64,000 nucleotides of DNA. It comes from Sphingobium sp. EP60837 (GTDB lineage Bacteria; Pseudomonadota; Alphaproteobacteria; Sphingomonadales; Sphingomonadaceae). Under the pieces are notes generated by a model, which did not search any database, had not been told where the DNA came from, and worked only from the letters and a program-made list of their open reading frames with translations. Below, one piece after another: positions 43,509-51,819 of the stretch (its first letter is position 1; the number at the start of each line of letters is the position of its first letter). The position numbers and the translations under genes were made by a program. The stretch covers positions 992,001-1,056,000 of the forward strand of contig NZ_CP015986.1 in NCBI RefSeq assembly GCF_001658005.1. Reading direction: 5' to 3'.

Positions 43509-44118
43509 CGGGCATTATAGGCAAGAATCCGGCCGCTTGCAGGGCCTCTTTCGCCATAGCGGCAGAAATCTTACGTCCAGATGACAGCGCCGCCTCGTTC
43601 AGCAGCCGCGTCACGCCTGCAATCGCCGCATAGCTGCGCTCTATCCGGCGCAGCAGCCATTCGGGCAGGTCAGCCGCATAATTAGCGCCCATCGCTCCCA
43701 GCGCCCGTTCGACCAGCGCGCGAGCGAGCGGTTCGTCGGGCTCCTCAATGGCGATGTGCGGCGCCGCTGCCAGCCGGGATTTAAGGTCAGGCAGCGTGAC
43801 ATCCCACAGCGTCGGCGCACGCAATCCGATCAGAAGCAGCGGCCTGCGGCTGGTCTGCGCATCATTCCAGGCGTTGAAAAGAAGGCGGTCCTCCTGCCCT
43901 TCCGCATCGTCGATGACCCTGCCGGCGCTCATGGCCGCAAAGCGCCGGCCCAGCATCGACCGGCCGGAGAGGGAAGGACCGCTCAGCACGCTGATCGCCA
44001 GCGGCCAGTCGCGCCAACCTTCCAGATGACGCACGGCGACGCTATTCGCATCGCTGACCAGGAAGTCCCCGTCCGTCCCCTGCCCTGGCCAATCAAATGG
44101 CAGGCTGATCTGCCTCAT
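43483..44118 (-). CDS. hdaA: DnaA-related regulatory protein HdaA
   Basis: This 211-residue protein is an Hda/DnaA-domain-III homologue that stimulates DnaA-ATP hydrolysis after replication starts. The N-terminal clamp-binding motif RQISLPFDW is present. The Walker A position reads SGPSLSGRSMLG and the AAA+ lid follows (VERALGAMGANYAADLPEWLLRRIERSYAAI). Lys in the P-loop is replaced by Arg. It overlaps both neighbours (4 bp upstream, 26 bp downstream), the usual hdaA-ppk arrangement in alphaproteobacteria. Confidence 0.9.
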   Translation of the reverse strand: MRQISLPFDWPGQGTDGDFLVSDANSVAVRHLEGWRDWPLAISVLSGPSLSGRSMLGRRFAAMSAGRVIDDAEGQEDRLLFNAWNDAQTSRRPLLLIGLRAPTLWDVTLPDLKSRLAAAPHIAIEEPDEPLARALVERALGAMGANYAADLPEWLLRRIERSYAAIAGVTRLLNEAALSSGRKISAAMAKEALQAAGFLPIMPDDPHPSSN

Positions 44119-45479
44119 TGCGGCGCTGCCGCTCCTGCAGGCGCTGCGCCGCCTCCACGCCGGATACGCAGGGCGGAGCCAGAGCCGGAGACCGTGAAAC
44201 CCCGCGCCTGAAGCGCCGCGCGCAGCGCATCGGCTGTGCCGTCGAAGCTCACCTGCATCACCGATGTGCCACCCAGCGCCAGGCTGCTGGTGATCGCGGA
44301 CCGCACGCCCAGGATCGAGCGAACCGCCGCCTCACCCTGCGCGACCGATCCGGCGTCCGGCGTGTCGAACTGGATCGAGAAGCTGCTGGTGGCAGCGGCA
44401 GGAACAGGCGCCTCCAGCGTTTCCACAGGCGCTTCGGTGGTGTTTTCTATCTCCAGAGCATCCGGATCAACCGGCTCCTCGATGATGAGCGAGGGGTCGG
44501 GCCGCAGGCGTCCATCATTAAGGGCAGCGGTATAAAGCTGGTCGATCCGCCGCGCTGCTTCATCCAGCATCTGCGGAATGGCGCTTTCGGCGGAAGCGCG
44601 CAGGGAGAAGCTGCCGATCAGCCGGTCATCGGGACCATAGCGCGCGGTGAAGGTGCCCGTGACAGGACCACCAGGCCATTGCCGCTCCAGCCGCGCGATC
44701 GGCACCACCACATCGGCCGCGCCATATTGGTCGAGCAGCACGCGCCACCAGAGACGCCCGCGACGCCCCACCTGGCCGGCATTGAGCAGGACCGGGTCGG
44801 CGATTGATCCGGCGACGCGCACATAATCGATGGCGCTGTCGCCGGTGCGGAACCGCGCCCAGGCTTTCTGCCATTCATTGATCCGTTCGTAGGACACGGC
44901 CGATCCCCCGTCCCACATCACCGGGATGACGAGCAGCGGCGGCGAACGCATGACATGGCCAGACACGCCCAGCAACTGACCCGTGCGCGCGCGGTCGAAC
45001 AAAATGCCCAGCGTTGCGACATAGCGGGTGGGGCCGATCTGCTCATATTCGATTTCGACGCCGGAGATCATGCCTTCCAGCTGCGAATCGGACAGGCTGG
45101 GCACGCCTGCATTGCCGTGGGTGCGCGTCCAAAGCATGCGCCAGCCCTGCCGCTGCGCCAGCCGCCATCCGGCAAGGCGCGCGCTATTGGCATCCTTGCC
45201 CAGCACATCGACCTTGATGCCGCTCACTTGATAGTCGCCGCCGCTGGCGATCGGGGGCACGCCGCGCTCCCCCTCCATCTGCGCGAACAGCGCCGCCGCT
45301 GCGAGACCAAGGACGATGGCGCCCAATATCTGCGCGGGACGCGACAGCAGGCGAAGCAGCTGCGATGGCCGGAAATTCAGGCGGGGCAAGGCAGGGGACA
45401 GGCTCACGCGCGCCCTTTTGGCGGGATTTCCCCCATCTGCCAAGCGCCAACCCATTTCCCGTTCCGTTTTCCGCGCCAT
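44115..45479 (-). CDS. Large inner-membrane-anchored protein upstream of hdaA, unknown function
   Basis: This ~454-residue protein has one hydrophobic segment near residues 48-66 ([18 protein letters not shown]), a DUF2066-like periplasmic middle part ([53 protein letters not shown]) and, after an acidic linker, a C-terminal ferredoxin-like fold ([27 protein letters not shown]). The C-terminal fold resembles heavy-metal-associated domains but lacks their CxxC. ATG 45479 has AGAGAG upstream. It is co-translated with hdaA (ATGA overlap) and divergent from purM. Confidence 0.75.
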   Translation of the reverse strand: MARKTEREMGWRLADGGNPAKRARVSLSPALPRLNFRPSQLLRLLSRPAQILGAIVLGLAAAALFAQMEGERGVPPIASGGDYQVSGIKVDVLGKDANSARLAGWRLAQRQGWRMLWTRTHGNAGVPSLSDSQLEGMISGVEIEYEQIGPTRYVATLGILFDRARTGQLLGVSGHVMRSPPLLVIPVMWDGGSAVSYERINEWQKAWARFRTGDSAIDYVRVAGSIADPVLLNAGQVGRRGRLWWRVLLDQYGAADVVVPIARLERQWPGGPVTGTFTARYGPDDRLIGSFSLRASAESAIPQMLDEAARRIDQLYTAALNDGRLRPDPSLIIEEPVDPDALEIENTTEAPVETLEAPVPAAATSSFSIQFDTPDAGSVAQGEAAVRSILGVRSAITSSLALGGTSVMQVSFDGTADALRAALQARGFTVSGSGSALRIRRGGGAAPAGAAAPQ

Positions 45480-45560
45480 TGTGCACTCTCTGGGTTGCCG
45501 CATTTTCTTAAGCCGCCAGATGTTTCCATCTGGCTCGAAAATGCTTTAGGGGGCGCGAGC

Positions 45561-46655
45561 ATGAGCGACACCGAATCCTACAGCTACGCCAAGGCTGGCG
45601 TGGACATCGCGGCAGGCAATGCGCTGGTCCGCGCCATCGCCCCTCTTGCCAAGGCGACGCGCCGCCCCGGCGCCGACGCCGAACTGGGCGGCTTTGGCGG
45701 CTTCTTCGACCTCAAGGCCGCCGGCTATGACGATCCGCTGCTGGTCGCGGCCAATGACGGCGTCGGCACCAAGCTGAAGCTCGCCATCGACCATGATGCG
45801 CATGACGGCGTGGGCATCGACCTTGTCGCCATGTGCGCCAACGACCTTATCGTTCAGGGCGCGGAGCCGCTTTTCTTCCTCGACTATTACGCCACCGGCA
45901 AGCTGGAGAGCGGCGTCGCCGAGCGCGTGATCGCGGGCATCGCCGAAGGCTGCAAGCAAGCTGGCTGCGCACTGATCGGCGGCGAGACCGCCGAAATGCC
46001 CGGCATGTATGCGGCCGGGGATTATGACCTTGCCGGTTTCTGCGTCGGCGCGGTGGAGCGGTCGCAGGCACTGACCGGCAACAAGGTGAAGGCCGGCGAT
46101 GTGCTGCTCGGCCTCGCCTCCTCGGGCGTGCATTCCAACGGCTTCTCGCTGGTCCGCCGCCTCGCCGCGGACAAAGGCTGGAAGCTCGACCGCCCGGCGA
46201 TCTTCGACAATGAAGTGCTGCTGATCGACGCGCTGATGGCGCCGACCCGCATCTATGTGAAGGCGCTGCTGCCGCTGGTGCGCGGCGGCAAAATCAATGC
46301 GCTGGCCCATATCACCGGCGGCGGCCTGCTGGAAAATATCCCGCGCGTTCTGCCCGACGGCTGCCATGCCATGGTCGATGCCGATGGGTGGGAACAGCCG
46401 CGCCTGATGGCCTTCCTCCAGGTGCAGGGCAATATCGAGCCGCAGGAAATGGCGCGCACCTTCAACTGCGGAGTCGGCATGGTGCTGGCGGTGGATGCGG
46501 ACGTTGCCGATGCCGTGGCGGCCGAGCTGGAAGCGGCAGGCGAAACCGTGGTCCGCGTCGGTGTCGTGGAAGCGGGCGAGAAGGGCTGCACCGTCAAGGG
46601 ATCGCAAGAAACCTGGAGCGCCAAGGCCGACTGGACCGCCACGCATCTGGGTTAG
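45561..46655 (+). CDS. purM: Phosphoribosylformylglycinamidine cyclo-ligase
   Basis: This 364-residue enzyme makes aminoimidazole ribonucleotide in purine synthesis. [69 protein letters not shown] and [16 protein letters not shown] are all present. ATG 45561 follows AGGGGG; an in-frame extension upstream runs into the divergent gene and is rejected. It precedes purN, with a 117-bp palindromic element between them. Confidence 0.96.
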   Translation: MSDTESYSYAKAGVDIAAGNALVRAIAPLAKATRRPGADAELGGFGGFFDLKAAGYDDPLLVAANDGVGTKLKLAIDHDAHDGVGIDLVAMCANDLIVQGAEPLFFLDYYATGKLESGVAERVIAGIAEGCKQAGCALIGGETAEMPGMYAAGDYDLAGFCVGAVERSQALTGNKVKAGDVLLGLASSGVHSNGFSLVRRLAADKGWKLDRPAIFDNEVLLIDALMAPTRIYVKALLPLVRGGKINALAHITGGGLLENIPRVLPDGCHAMVDADGWEQPRLMAFLQVQGNIEPQEMARTFNCGVGMVLAVDADVADAVAAELEAAGETVVRVGVVEAGEKGCTVKGSQETWSAKADWTATHLG

Positions 46656-46667
46656 CAATTATTCCCA

Positions 46668-46784
46668 CCGTTCGTGCGGAGTAGGGACTGAGCTTGTCGA
46701 AGGCCCGTATCGAAGCAAGGGCGGGGCGCAACATCCTTCGATACGCCGCATCGACTTCGCTCAGCGGCTACTCAGGACGAACGG
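46668..46784. repeat. Large palindromic element between purM and purN
   Basis: Outer arms CCGTTCGTGCGGAGTAG and CTACTCAGGACGAACGG are inverted repeats with two mismatches; inner arms are GCTTGTCGAAGG, GTATCGAAG / CTTCGATAC and ATCGACTTCGC. The same element, with perfect outer arms, lies at 56913-57012. Its last bases abut the purN ribosome site (GGAGGT). Confidence 0.85.
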
Positions 46785-46797
46785 AGGTCGTTCGATT

Positions 46798-47748
46798 ATG
46801 GCCAAGGCAAAAGTCGGCGTTCTGATTTCCGGACGCGGCTCGAACATGGCGGCGCTGCTCTACGCCGCCAAACATCCGTCCTGCCCCTATGAGATCGTGC
46901 TGGTCGCCGCCAACGACCCGGAAGCCGCTGGCCTGACACTGGCACAGGCGGAGGGTATCCCCACCTTCGCGCAAAGCCACAAGGGCCTGAAGCGCGCCGA
47001 GTTCGACCAGATCATCGACGCGGAACTGCGCAAGGCAGGCGCGGAATATGTCGCCCTTGCCGGTTACATGCGCCTGCTCTCGCCCGAGTTCGTCTCCGGC
47101 TGGGAAGACCGGATGCTCAACATCCACCCCAGCCTGCTCCCCAAATATAAGGGCCTCGACACCCATCAAAAGGCGCTGGATGCGGGCGACAGCCATGCCG
47201 GTTGCTCCGTCCATGTCGTCACCAGCGAACTGGATGACGGCCCTGTGCTGGCGCAAACCGAGGTCGCCATCCTCCCCGGCGACACCGCCGACACGCTTGC
47301 CGCGCGCATCCTGATCGCCGAGCATCAACTTTATTCCCGCACCCTCGCCGACTTCGTGACCCGCGAGCGCCAGCCCGAATGGCTGCTAAACAAGGTGCGC
47401 GAACGCGCCCTCGCGCTGCCCCAGGCGGACGAGGTCACATCCCACGGCATGCCCTGCTTCGGTATCGAGAAGGGCAAGAAATTCGCCTATTTCAGCCAGG
47501 ATCATCATGGCGACGGCATCACGGCGGTGCTGGTCAAGACGACCGCGCCGGAAGAACAGGCGATGCTGATCGACAGCGATTCCGCTCGCTACTTCCGCCC
47601 GGCCTATTTCGGCGACGGTTGGGTCGGCATCCGCCTCGACCTGGGCGACACGGATTGGGATCAAATCGAGGACCGGCTACACAAAAGCTGGCGTGAAGTC
47701 GCGCCCAGGAAGCTGCTGGGCCTGATGGACGTGGCCGAAGAATTCTAA
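46798..47748 (+). CDS. purN: Phosphoribosylglycinamide formyltransferase fused to a YjbR/MmcQ-like domain
   Basis: This 316-residue protein has an N-terminal PurN domain (~1-195) with VGVLISGRGSNMAAL, the catalytic region MLNIHPSLLPKYKGLDTHQKAL (Asn and His) and SVHVVTSELDDGPVLAQ. It transfers a formyl group from 10-formyl-THF to GAR. The last ~110 residues (VTSHGMPCFGIEKGKKFAYFS...RYFRPAYFGDGWVGIRLDLGDTDWDQIEDRLHKSWREVAPRKL) match the YjbR/MmcQ (CyaY-like) family. Normal PurN is ~190-220 residues. GGAGGT lies 9 nt before the ATG. Confidence 0.93.
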   Translation: MAKAKVGVLISGRGSNMAALLYAAKHPSCPYEIVLVAANDPEAAGLTLAQAEGIPTFAQSHKGLKRAEFDQIIDAELRKAGAEYVALAGYMRLLSPEFVSGWEDRMLNIHPSLLPKYKGLDTHQKALDAGDSHAGCSVHVVTSELDDGPVLAQTEVAILPGDTADTLAARILIAEHQLYSRTLADFVTRERQPEWLLNKVRERALALPQADEVTSHGMPCFGIEKGKKFAYFSQDHHGDGITAVLVKTTAPEEQAMLIDSDSARYFRPAYFGDGWVGIRLDLGDTDWDQIEDRLHKSWREVAPRKLLGLMDVAEEF

Positions 47749-47823
47749 CAGCAGCCGTTCGTTTCGAGCGATGGTGGGGAAATCCCTTCCCGAATGTTCG
47801 CGCCATCCCCATAAAGATCAGCC

Positions 47824-48750
47824 ATGACCGACATAACCGCCCCCGCCATAGAGATCACCAACCTCACCAAAGTCTATAAAGGTGGCAAGCGCGCGCTCGA
47901 CAATATCAACCTGTCCATCCCGCGCGGCCAGATTTACGGCCTGCTCGGCCCCAATGGGGCAGGAAAATCCACGACGATCAACATCCTCGCCGGGCTGGTG
48001 AACAAGACGTCGGGAACGGCCAAAATCTGGGGCTTCGACATCGATCAGAACCCCCGCAATGCCAAAAACTCGATCGGCATCGTGCCGCAGGAAATCGTCT
48101 TCGATCCCTTCTTCACGCCCTTCGAGACGTTGGAAAATCAGGCGGGCTATTATGGCGTGCCGAAGGAACGCCGACGCTCGCTGGAACTGCTCCGCGCGGT
48201 GCATCTGGAGGACAAGGCCCATGCCTATGCCCGCACCCTGTCGGGCGGCATGAAGCGGCGGCTGCTGGTGGCGAAGGCGATGGTGCACAGCCCGCCGATC
48301 CTCGTGCTGGACGAACCGACTGCCGGCGTCGATGTGCAGCTACGTCAGCAGCTGTGGGAATATGTGCGTGAACTCAATGCGCGCGGCGTGACGATCGTGC
48401 TGACGACCCATTATCTGGAAGAGGCCGAGGAGCTGTGCGACCGCATCGGCATCATCAACCACGGCCGCCTCATCACCGACAAACCTACCCGCGAGTTGAT
48501 CGCCATGGCGCAGGAGAAGGTGGTGCAGGTCACCGTCGATCGCGACATAACCGCCACGCCCGACGCACCCTGCTTCGAGAAAGTCGAACTTTCCGATCCA
48601 CGCACGCTGACGATCACCTACATGAAGGACCGCGCCAACGCAGGCCAAGTGCTGAGCGCCGTGCAGGCGAGCGGCCTTTCCATCGTCGATGTGGTGACGC
48701 GCGACCCGGACCTGGAGGACGTGTTCCTCCATCTGACGGCGGCTGCGTGA
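47824..48750 (+). CDS. ABC transporter ATP-binding protein (ABC-2 type), no permease adjacent
   Basis: This 308-residue ATPase has Walker A GPNGAGKST, signature LSGGMKRR, Walker B ILVLDEPTAGVD and switch histidine TTHYLEEAEELCDRI. The C-terminal ~80 residues are a DUF4162-like extension typical of drug- or polysaccharide-export ATPases (YadG/CcmA class). The permease usually follows directly; here the next genes are a DUF559 protein and nadB. The partner must be elsewhere or has been lost. Confidence 0.9.
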   Translation: MTDITAPAIEITNLTKVYKGGKRALDNINLSIPRGQIYGLLGPNGAGKSTTINILAGLVNKTSGTAKIWGFDIDQNPRNAKNSIGIVPQEIVFDPFFTPFETLENQAGYYGVPKERRRSLELLRAVHLEDKAHAYARTLSGGMKRRLLVAKAMVHSPPILVLDEPTAGVDVQLRQQLWEYVRELNARGVTIVLTTHYLEEAEELCDRIGIINHGRLITDKPTRELIAMAQEKVVQVTVDRDITATPDAPCFEKVELSDPRTLTITYMKDRANAGQVLSAVQASGLSIVDVVTRDPDLEDVFLHLTAAA

Positions 48751-49202
48751 GGGAAGACGATCCTGTTCCCCCTCCCGCTAGCGGGAGGGGCGATTGGGGT
48801 CGGGCAATCGGGAGGTGGGCCCGCGCAACGCTTCAAACGACGCAACACAGCGCGCGCCAAGAGCTGAGAAACGCCGCTCCCCCACCAGAACGTCTCTTGT
48901 GGCAACAGCTACGCGCCCGCAAACTCCGCTATAAATTCAACCGTCAGCTACCGATCGGCCCTTACTTCGCCGACTTCCTGTGCCGCGAACTTAACCTCAT
49001 CATTGAAATAGACGGAGCGAGCCACGACCGCAGCGTTGATTATGATGCGCGCCGAGAAGATTACTCCCGCTCCCGAGGCTATCCAATCTTGCGCTTTTCA
49101 AATGCTGATGTGATGGAAAACCTTGAAGGCGTTGTGTCGCATGTCCAGGCGACGCTTGCCCAGGCCCACCCCCAGTCCCTCCCGTCAACGGGAGGGGAGT
49201 AA
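48747..49202 (+). CDS. DUF559 (Vsr/MutH-like endonuclease fold) protein inside a palindrome pair
   Basis: The core (~residues 40-135: PPERLLWQQLRARKLRYKFNR, then PIGPYFADFLCRELNLIIEIDG and RREDYSRSRGYPILRFSNADV) is an intact DUF559 domain, with the acidic/nuclease-like positions of the family. No ATG, GTG or TTG lies in frame between the ABC stop and the domain, except GTG 48747, which overlaps that stop as GTGA. If used, the first ~25 residues are encoded by the palindromic repeat. The stop codon is also within the right-hand palindrome. The family function is unknown. Confidence 0.75.
   Translation: MREDDPVPPPASGRGDWGRAIGRWARATLQTTQHSARQELRNAAPPPERLLWQQLRARKLRYKFNRQLPIGPYFADFLCRELNLIIEIDGASHDRSVDYDARREDYSRSRGYPILRFSNADVMENLEGVVSHVQATLAQAHPQSLPSTGGE
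48769..48820. repeat. Left palindrome unit of the DUF559 cassette
   Basis: A perfect 22-bp palindrome (CCCCTCCCGC-TA-GCGGGAGGGG, 48769-48790) is followed by the inner motif GGAGGTGGGC (48811-48820). The same order, palindrome then GGGGGTGGGC, occurs at 55735-55768. Confidence 0.85.
49164..49197. repeat. Right palindrome unit of the DUF559 cassette
   Basis: The inner motif GCCCACCCCC (49164-49173) is followed by a palindrome CCCTCCCGT-CA-ACGGGAGGG (49177-49196). It is the inverted counterpart of the left unit and lies 14 bp before the nadB start codon, so it also sits next to the nadB ribosome site. Confidence 0.85.
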
Positions 49203-49210
49203 GGTTTCGA

Positions 49211-50815
49211 ATGCCCACCACCACCCATGACGTCGTCATCATCGGCTCCGGAGCCGCCGGGCTCACCGCCGCGATCAGCCTGGCGCAGGACCGCAAGGTG
49301 TTGGTGCTCGCCAAGGCGGCGCTCGACAGCGGCTCCACCAACTGGGCGCAGGGGGGCATTGCCGCCGTACTCGACGCAGGTGACAGTTTCGAGGCGCATG
49401 TCCGCGACACAATGGTCGCTGGCGCGGGGCTCAACAATCGTGAGACGGTCGAGTTCGTCGTCTCCGAAGCCCCTGCGGCAATCGATCGGCTGGCGGAACT
49501 CGGCGTCCCCTTCAACGGCGGCGAGGAATTTGGCGAACGCTGGCACCTGACGCGCGAAGGCGGGCACAGCCATCGCCGCATTGTCCATGTCGATGACGCC
49601 ACCGGCCATGCCGTGCAGGTCGCGCTGCTGAAGGCCGCACGCGCCAATCCCAACATCACTCTGCTGGAGGACATGGTCGCCATCGACCTCATCACCAGCC
49701 GCCACGCAGAGAAATATTCGGGAGACGGTCACGTTTGGGGCGTTTACGCCTTCAACAAGAATAGCGGCCATGTCGATGCGCTGCTTGGGAAAGCGACGAT
49801 CCTGTGCACCGGCGGGGCGGGCCGCACTTATCTCTTCTCGACCGCGCCGCGAGGAGCGACCGGCGACGGCATCGCCATGGCCTGGCGCGCGGGCTGCCGC
49901 GTCTCCAACATGGAGATGAACCAGTTCCATCCGACCTGCCTTTACAATCTGGAGGTCAAGAATTTCCTGATCACCGAAGCCGTGCGCGGCGAAGGCGGCC
50001 ACCTGAAGCTACCGCCCGGCGTACCCGGCGGCGGAGAGCGGTTCATGCCACGCTTCGACCCGCGCGCCGAACTAGCTCCCCGCGACGTCGTCGCCCGCGC
50101 GATCGACCATGAGATCAAGCGCCTCGGCCTCGACTATGTCCATCTCGACATCAGTCACAAGCCGCCGGAGTTTGTGCGCACCCACTTCCCGACCATCTAT
50201 GCGCGGCTGCTCGACCTCGACATCGACATCACCAAAGAACCGATCCCCGTCGTCCCGGCGCAGCATTATACCTGCGGCGGCGTGGTCATCGACCTGGACG
50301 GCCGCACCGACCTGCCCGGCCTCTATGCCGCTGGCGAAGTCACGGAAAGCGGCCTGCACGGCGCCAACCGCCTCGCCTCCAACTCGCTGCTCGAATGTTT
50401 CGTGTTCGGCGAAACAGCGGCGAAGCACATCCGCGCCCATTGGGACGAACTCCCCTCGCCCCCGTCGATCCGGCCGTGGGACGAAAGCCGCGTCACCAAC
50501 AGCGATGAAGAAGTGATCGTCCAGCATAACTGGAAGGAAATCCGCCGCTTCATGTGGGATTATGTCGGCATCGTCCGCACCACCAAGCGGCTGGAGCGGG
50601 CGCAGCACCGCATCGACCTGCTCGCCAAGGAAGTGGACGAATATTACGGCCATTTCCGGGTGACTTCGGACCTGATCGAACTGCGTAATCTGCTGGAGGT
50701 CGCGCGCCTCGTCGTCCGCTCGGCGCTCAAGCGCAAGGAAAGCCGAGGGCTGCACTATACGCTCGACTATCCGGACATGCTGCCCGAGGCCGTGGACACG
50801 GTTCTGACGCCCTGA
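49211..50815 (+). CDS. nadB: L-aspartate oxidase
   Basis: This 534-residue flavoenzyme oxidises aspartate to iminoaspartate for NAD synthesis. FAD-binding DVVIIGSGAAGLTAAISLA, STNWAQGGIAAV, REGGHSHRRIVHVDDATG, NMEMNQFHPTCLYN, EAVRGEGGHLK, HYTCGGVVIDLDGRTDLPGLYAAGEV and SNSLLECFVFGETAA are visible. nadA and nadC are not adjacent. It ends tail to tail with the next gene with no gap. Confidence 0.95.
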   Translation: MPTTTHDVVIIGSGAAGLTAAISLAQDRKVLVLAKAALDSGSTNWAQGGIAAVLDAGDSFEAHVRDTMVAGAGLNNRETVEFVVSEAPAAIDRLAELGVPFNGGEEFGERWHLTREGGHSHRRIVHVDDATGHAVQVALLKAARANPNITLLEDMVAIDLITSRHAEKYSGDGHVWGVYAFNKNSGHVDALLGKATILCTGGAGRTYLFSTAPRGATGDGIAMAWRAGCRVSNMEMNQFHPTCLYNLEVKNFLITEAVRGEGGHLKLPPGVPGGGERFMPRFDPRAELAPRDVVARAIDHEIKRLGLDYVHLDISHKPPEFVRTHFPTIYARLLDLDIDITKEPIPVVPAQHYTCGGVVIDLDGRTDLPGLYAAGEVTESGLHGANRLASNSLLECFVFGETAAKHIRAHWDELPSPPSIRPWDESRVTNSDEEVIVQHNWKEIRRFMWDYVGIVRTTKRLERAQHRIDLLAKEVDEYYGHFRVTSDLIELRNLLEVARLVVRSALKRKESRGLHYTLDYPDMLPEAVDTVLTP

Positions 50816-51661
50816 TCAGGGGCTGAGGAAGTCCCTCACGACTGTCGCGAAGCGCGCGGGTTGGTCCGCCATGACGACATGACCGCTAGGACCGATCGGC
50901 ACCAGACGGACGCCTTTCTTGGCGGCATAAGCAGCACGGAAGGTGCGCCCGATGGCGTTCGCCTGCGTCGGGTCTGCGCCCACCGCATAGACAACCTCCA
51001 TGGGCGCGGCGATCCGGCCAAGCTGCGGCTCAAGGTCGATGCTCGCCAAGTCCCGCAGCGCATTGGCGATGACGTCAGGATCGCTCCCCTTCGCGCCCGG
51101 AGCCTGCGCCAATATCTGCGCCAGATAGGTCCGCCCCGCCTTGGTCCCCGTAAAATATTGACTCAACTGATCGGCCAGATAGCCCATGCCCTGCGCGGTG
51201 CCGCCGACCATCGCCGCGCCCTCAGGCAGCATATCGACCACCATCAGCCGCCCGGCCAGACCCTTCAGCCCCAACATCATCGCCAGAGTGCCGCCCATGG
51301 AATGGCCAATGATCGCCGGACGCTCCAGCCCCGCCGCCCCCATATAGCGCGCAACCTCATCGGCCAGCGGCTGCACCAGCGGCCCGCTGGCATTGGCATC
51401 GGCCGCCAGCCCCGCAAAACCGCGCACATGAACGAGGTGCCAGCGGCAGCCCGGCACCGCCGCCATCAGGCCATTCCATAAACCCGGTCCGCTCGCCAGC
51501 CCGGCGATCAGCACCACGTCGCGCCCCGTGCCCCGCACCGTCACCGCGATCCGCCGCGACGTGAAGGGGGCAGCCAGCGCCGCGCCGCCCAGCATCACCC
51601 CGCCGGCCGCTGCCATGCCGCTCAGCAGCAGCGTGCGCCTATCCACAAGTCCAGCCATCAT
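50816..51661 (-). CDS. Alpha/beta hydrolase with Tat-like signal peptide
   Basis: This 281-residue protein has a twin-arginine-like N-terminus (VDRRTLLLSGMAAAGGVMLGGAALA). The alpha/beta hydrolase core has nucleophile elbow GHSMGG, an acidic residue in the IAAPMEVVYAVGADPTQ region and catalytic histidine in PSGHVVMAD. It is probably a periplasmic esterase or lactonase; the substrate is unknown. It is convergent with nadB. Confidence 0.87.
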   Translation of the reverse strand: MMAGLVDRRTLLLSGMAAAGGVMLGGAALAAPFTSRRIAVTVRGTGRDVVLIAGLASGPGLWNGLMAAVPGCRWHLVHVRGFAGLAADANASGPLVQPLADEVARYMGAAGLERPAIIGHSMGGTLAMMLGLKGLAGRLMVVDMLPEGAAMVGGTAQGMGYLADQLSQYFTGTKAGRTYLAQILAQAPGAKGSDPDVIANALRDLASIDLEPQLGRIAAPMEVVYAVGADPTQANAIGRTFRAAYAAKKGVRLVPIGPSGHVVMADQPARFATVVRDFLSP

Positions 51662-51819
51662 CGCGCTCTCATCACCCGTCGCGGCTTAACCTTAACTGAG
51701 CGCAAGCAGCAGCCCGTTCAGACTCCTTACATCGCAATTGTGGAATCATTCATCGCATGAACCTTGTCAGCAATGAGGCCCGCGCCACGAAGGACGAGTG
51801 GGAGAGCGCGGGGACGCAC

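Noticed and set aside
41430..43520. 696-codon open frame antisense to ppk
   Set aside because: Antisense shadow; ppk with all catalytic motifs occupies the opposite strand.
45546..46658. 370-codon frame antisense to purM
   Set aside because: Antisense shadow of purM, whose motifs are complete.
48769..49197. DUF559 region as a conventional insertion sequence
   Set aside because: There is no transposase of a known IS family and no obvious target-site duplication can be recognised by eye; it is reported instead as a repeat-bounded cassette.
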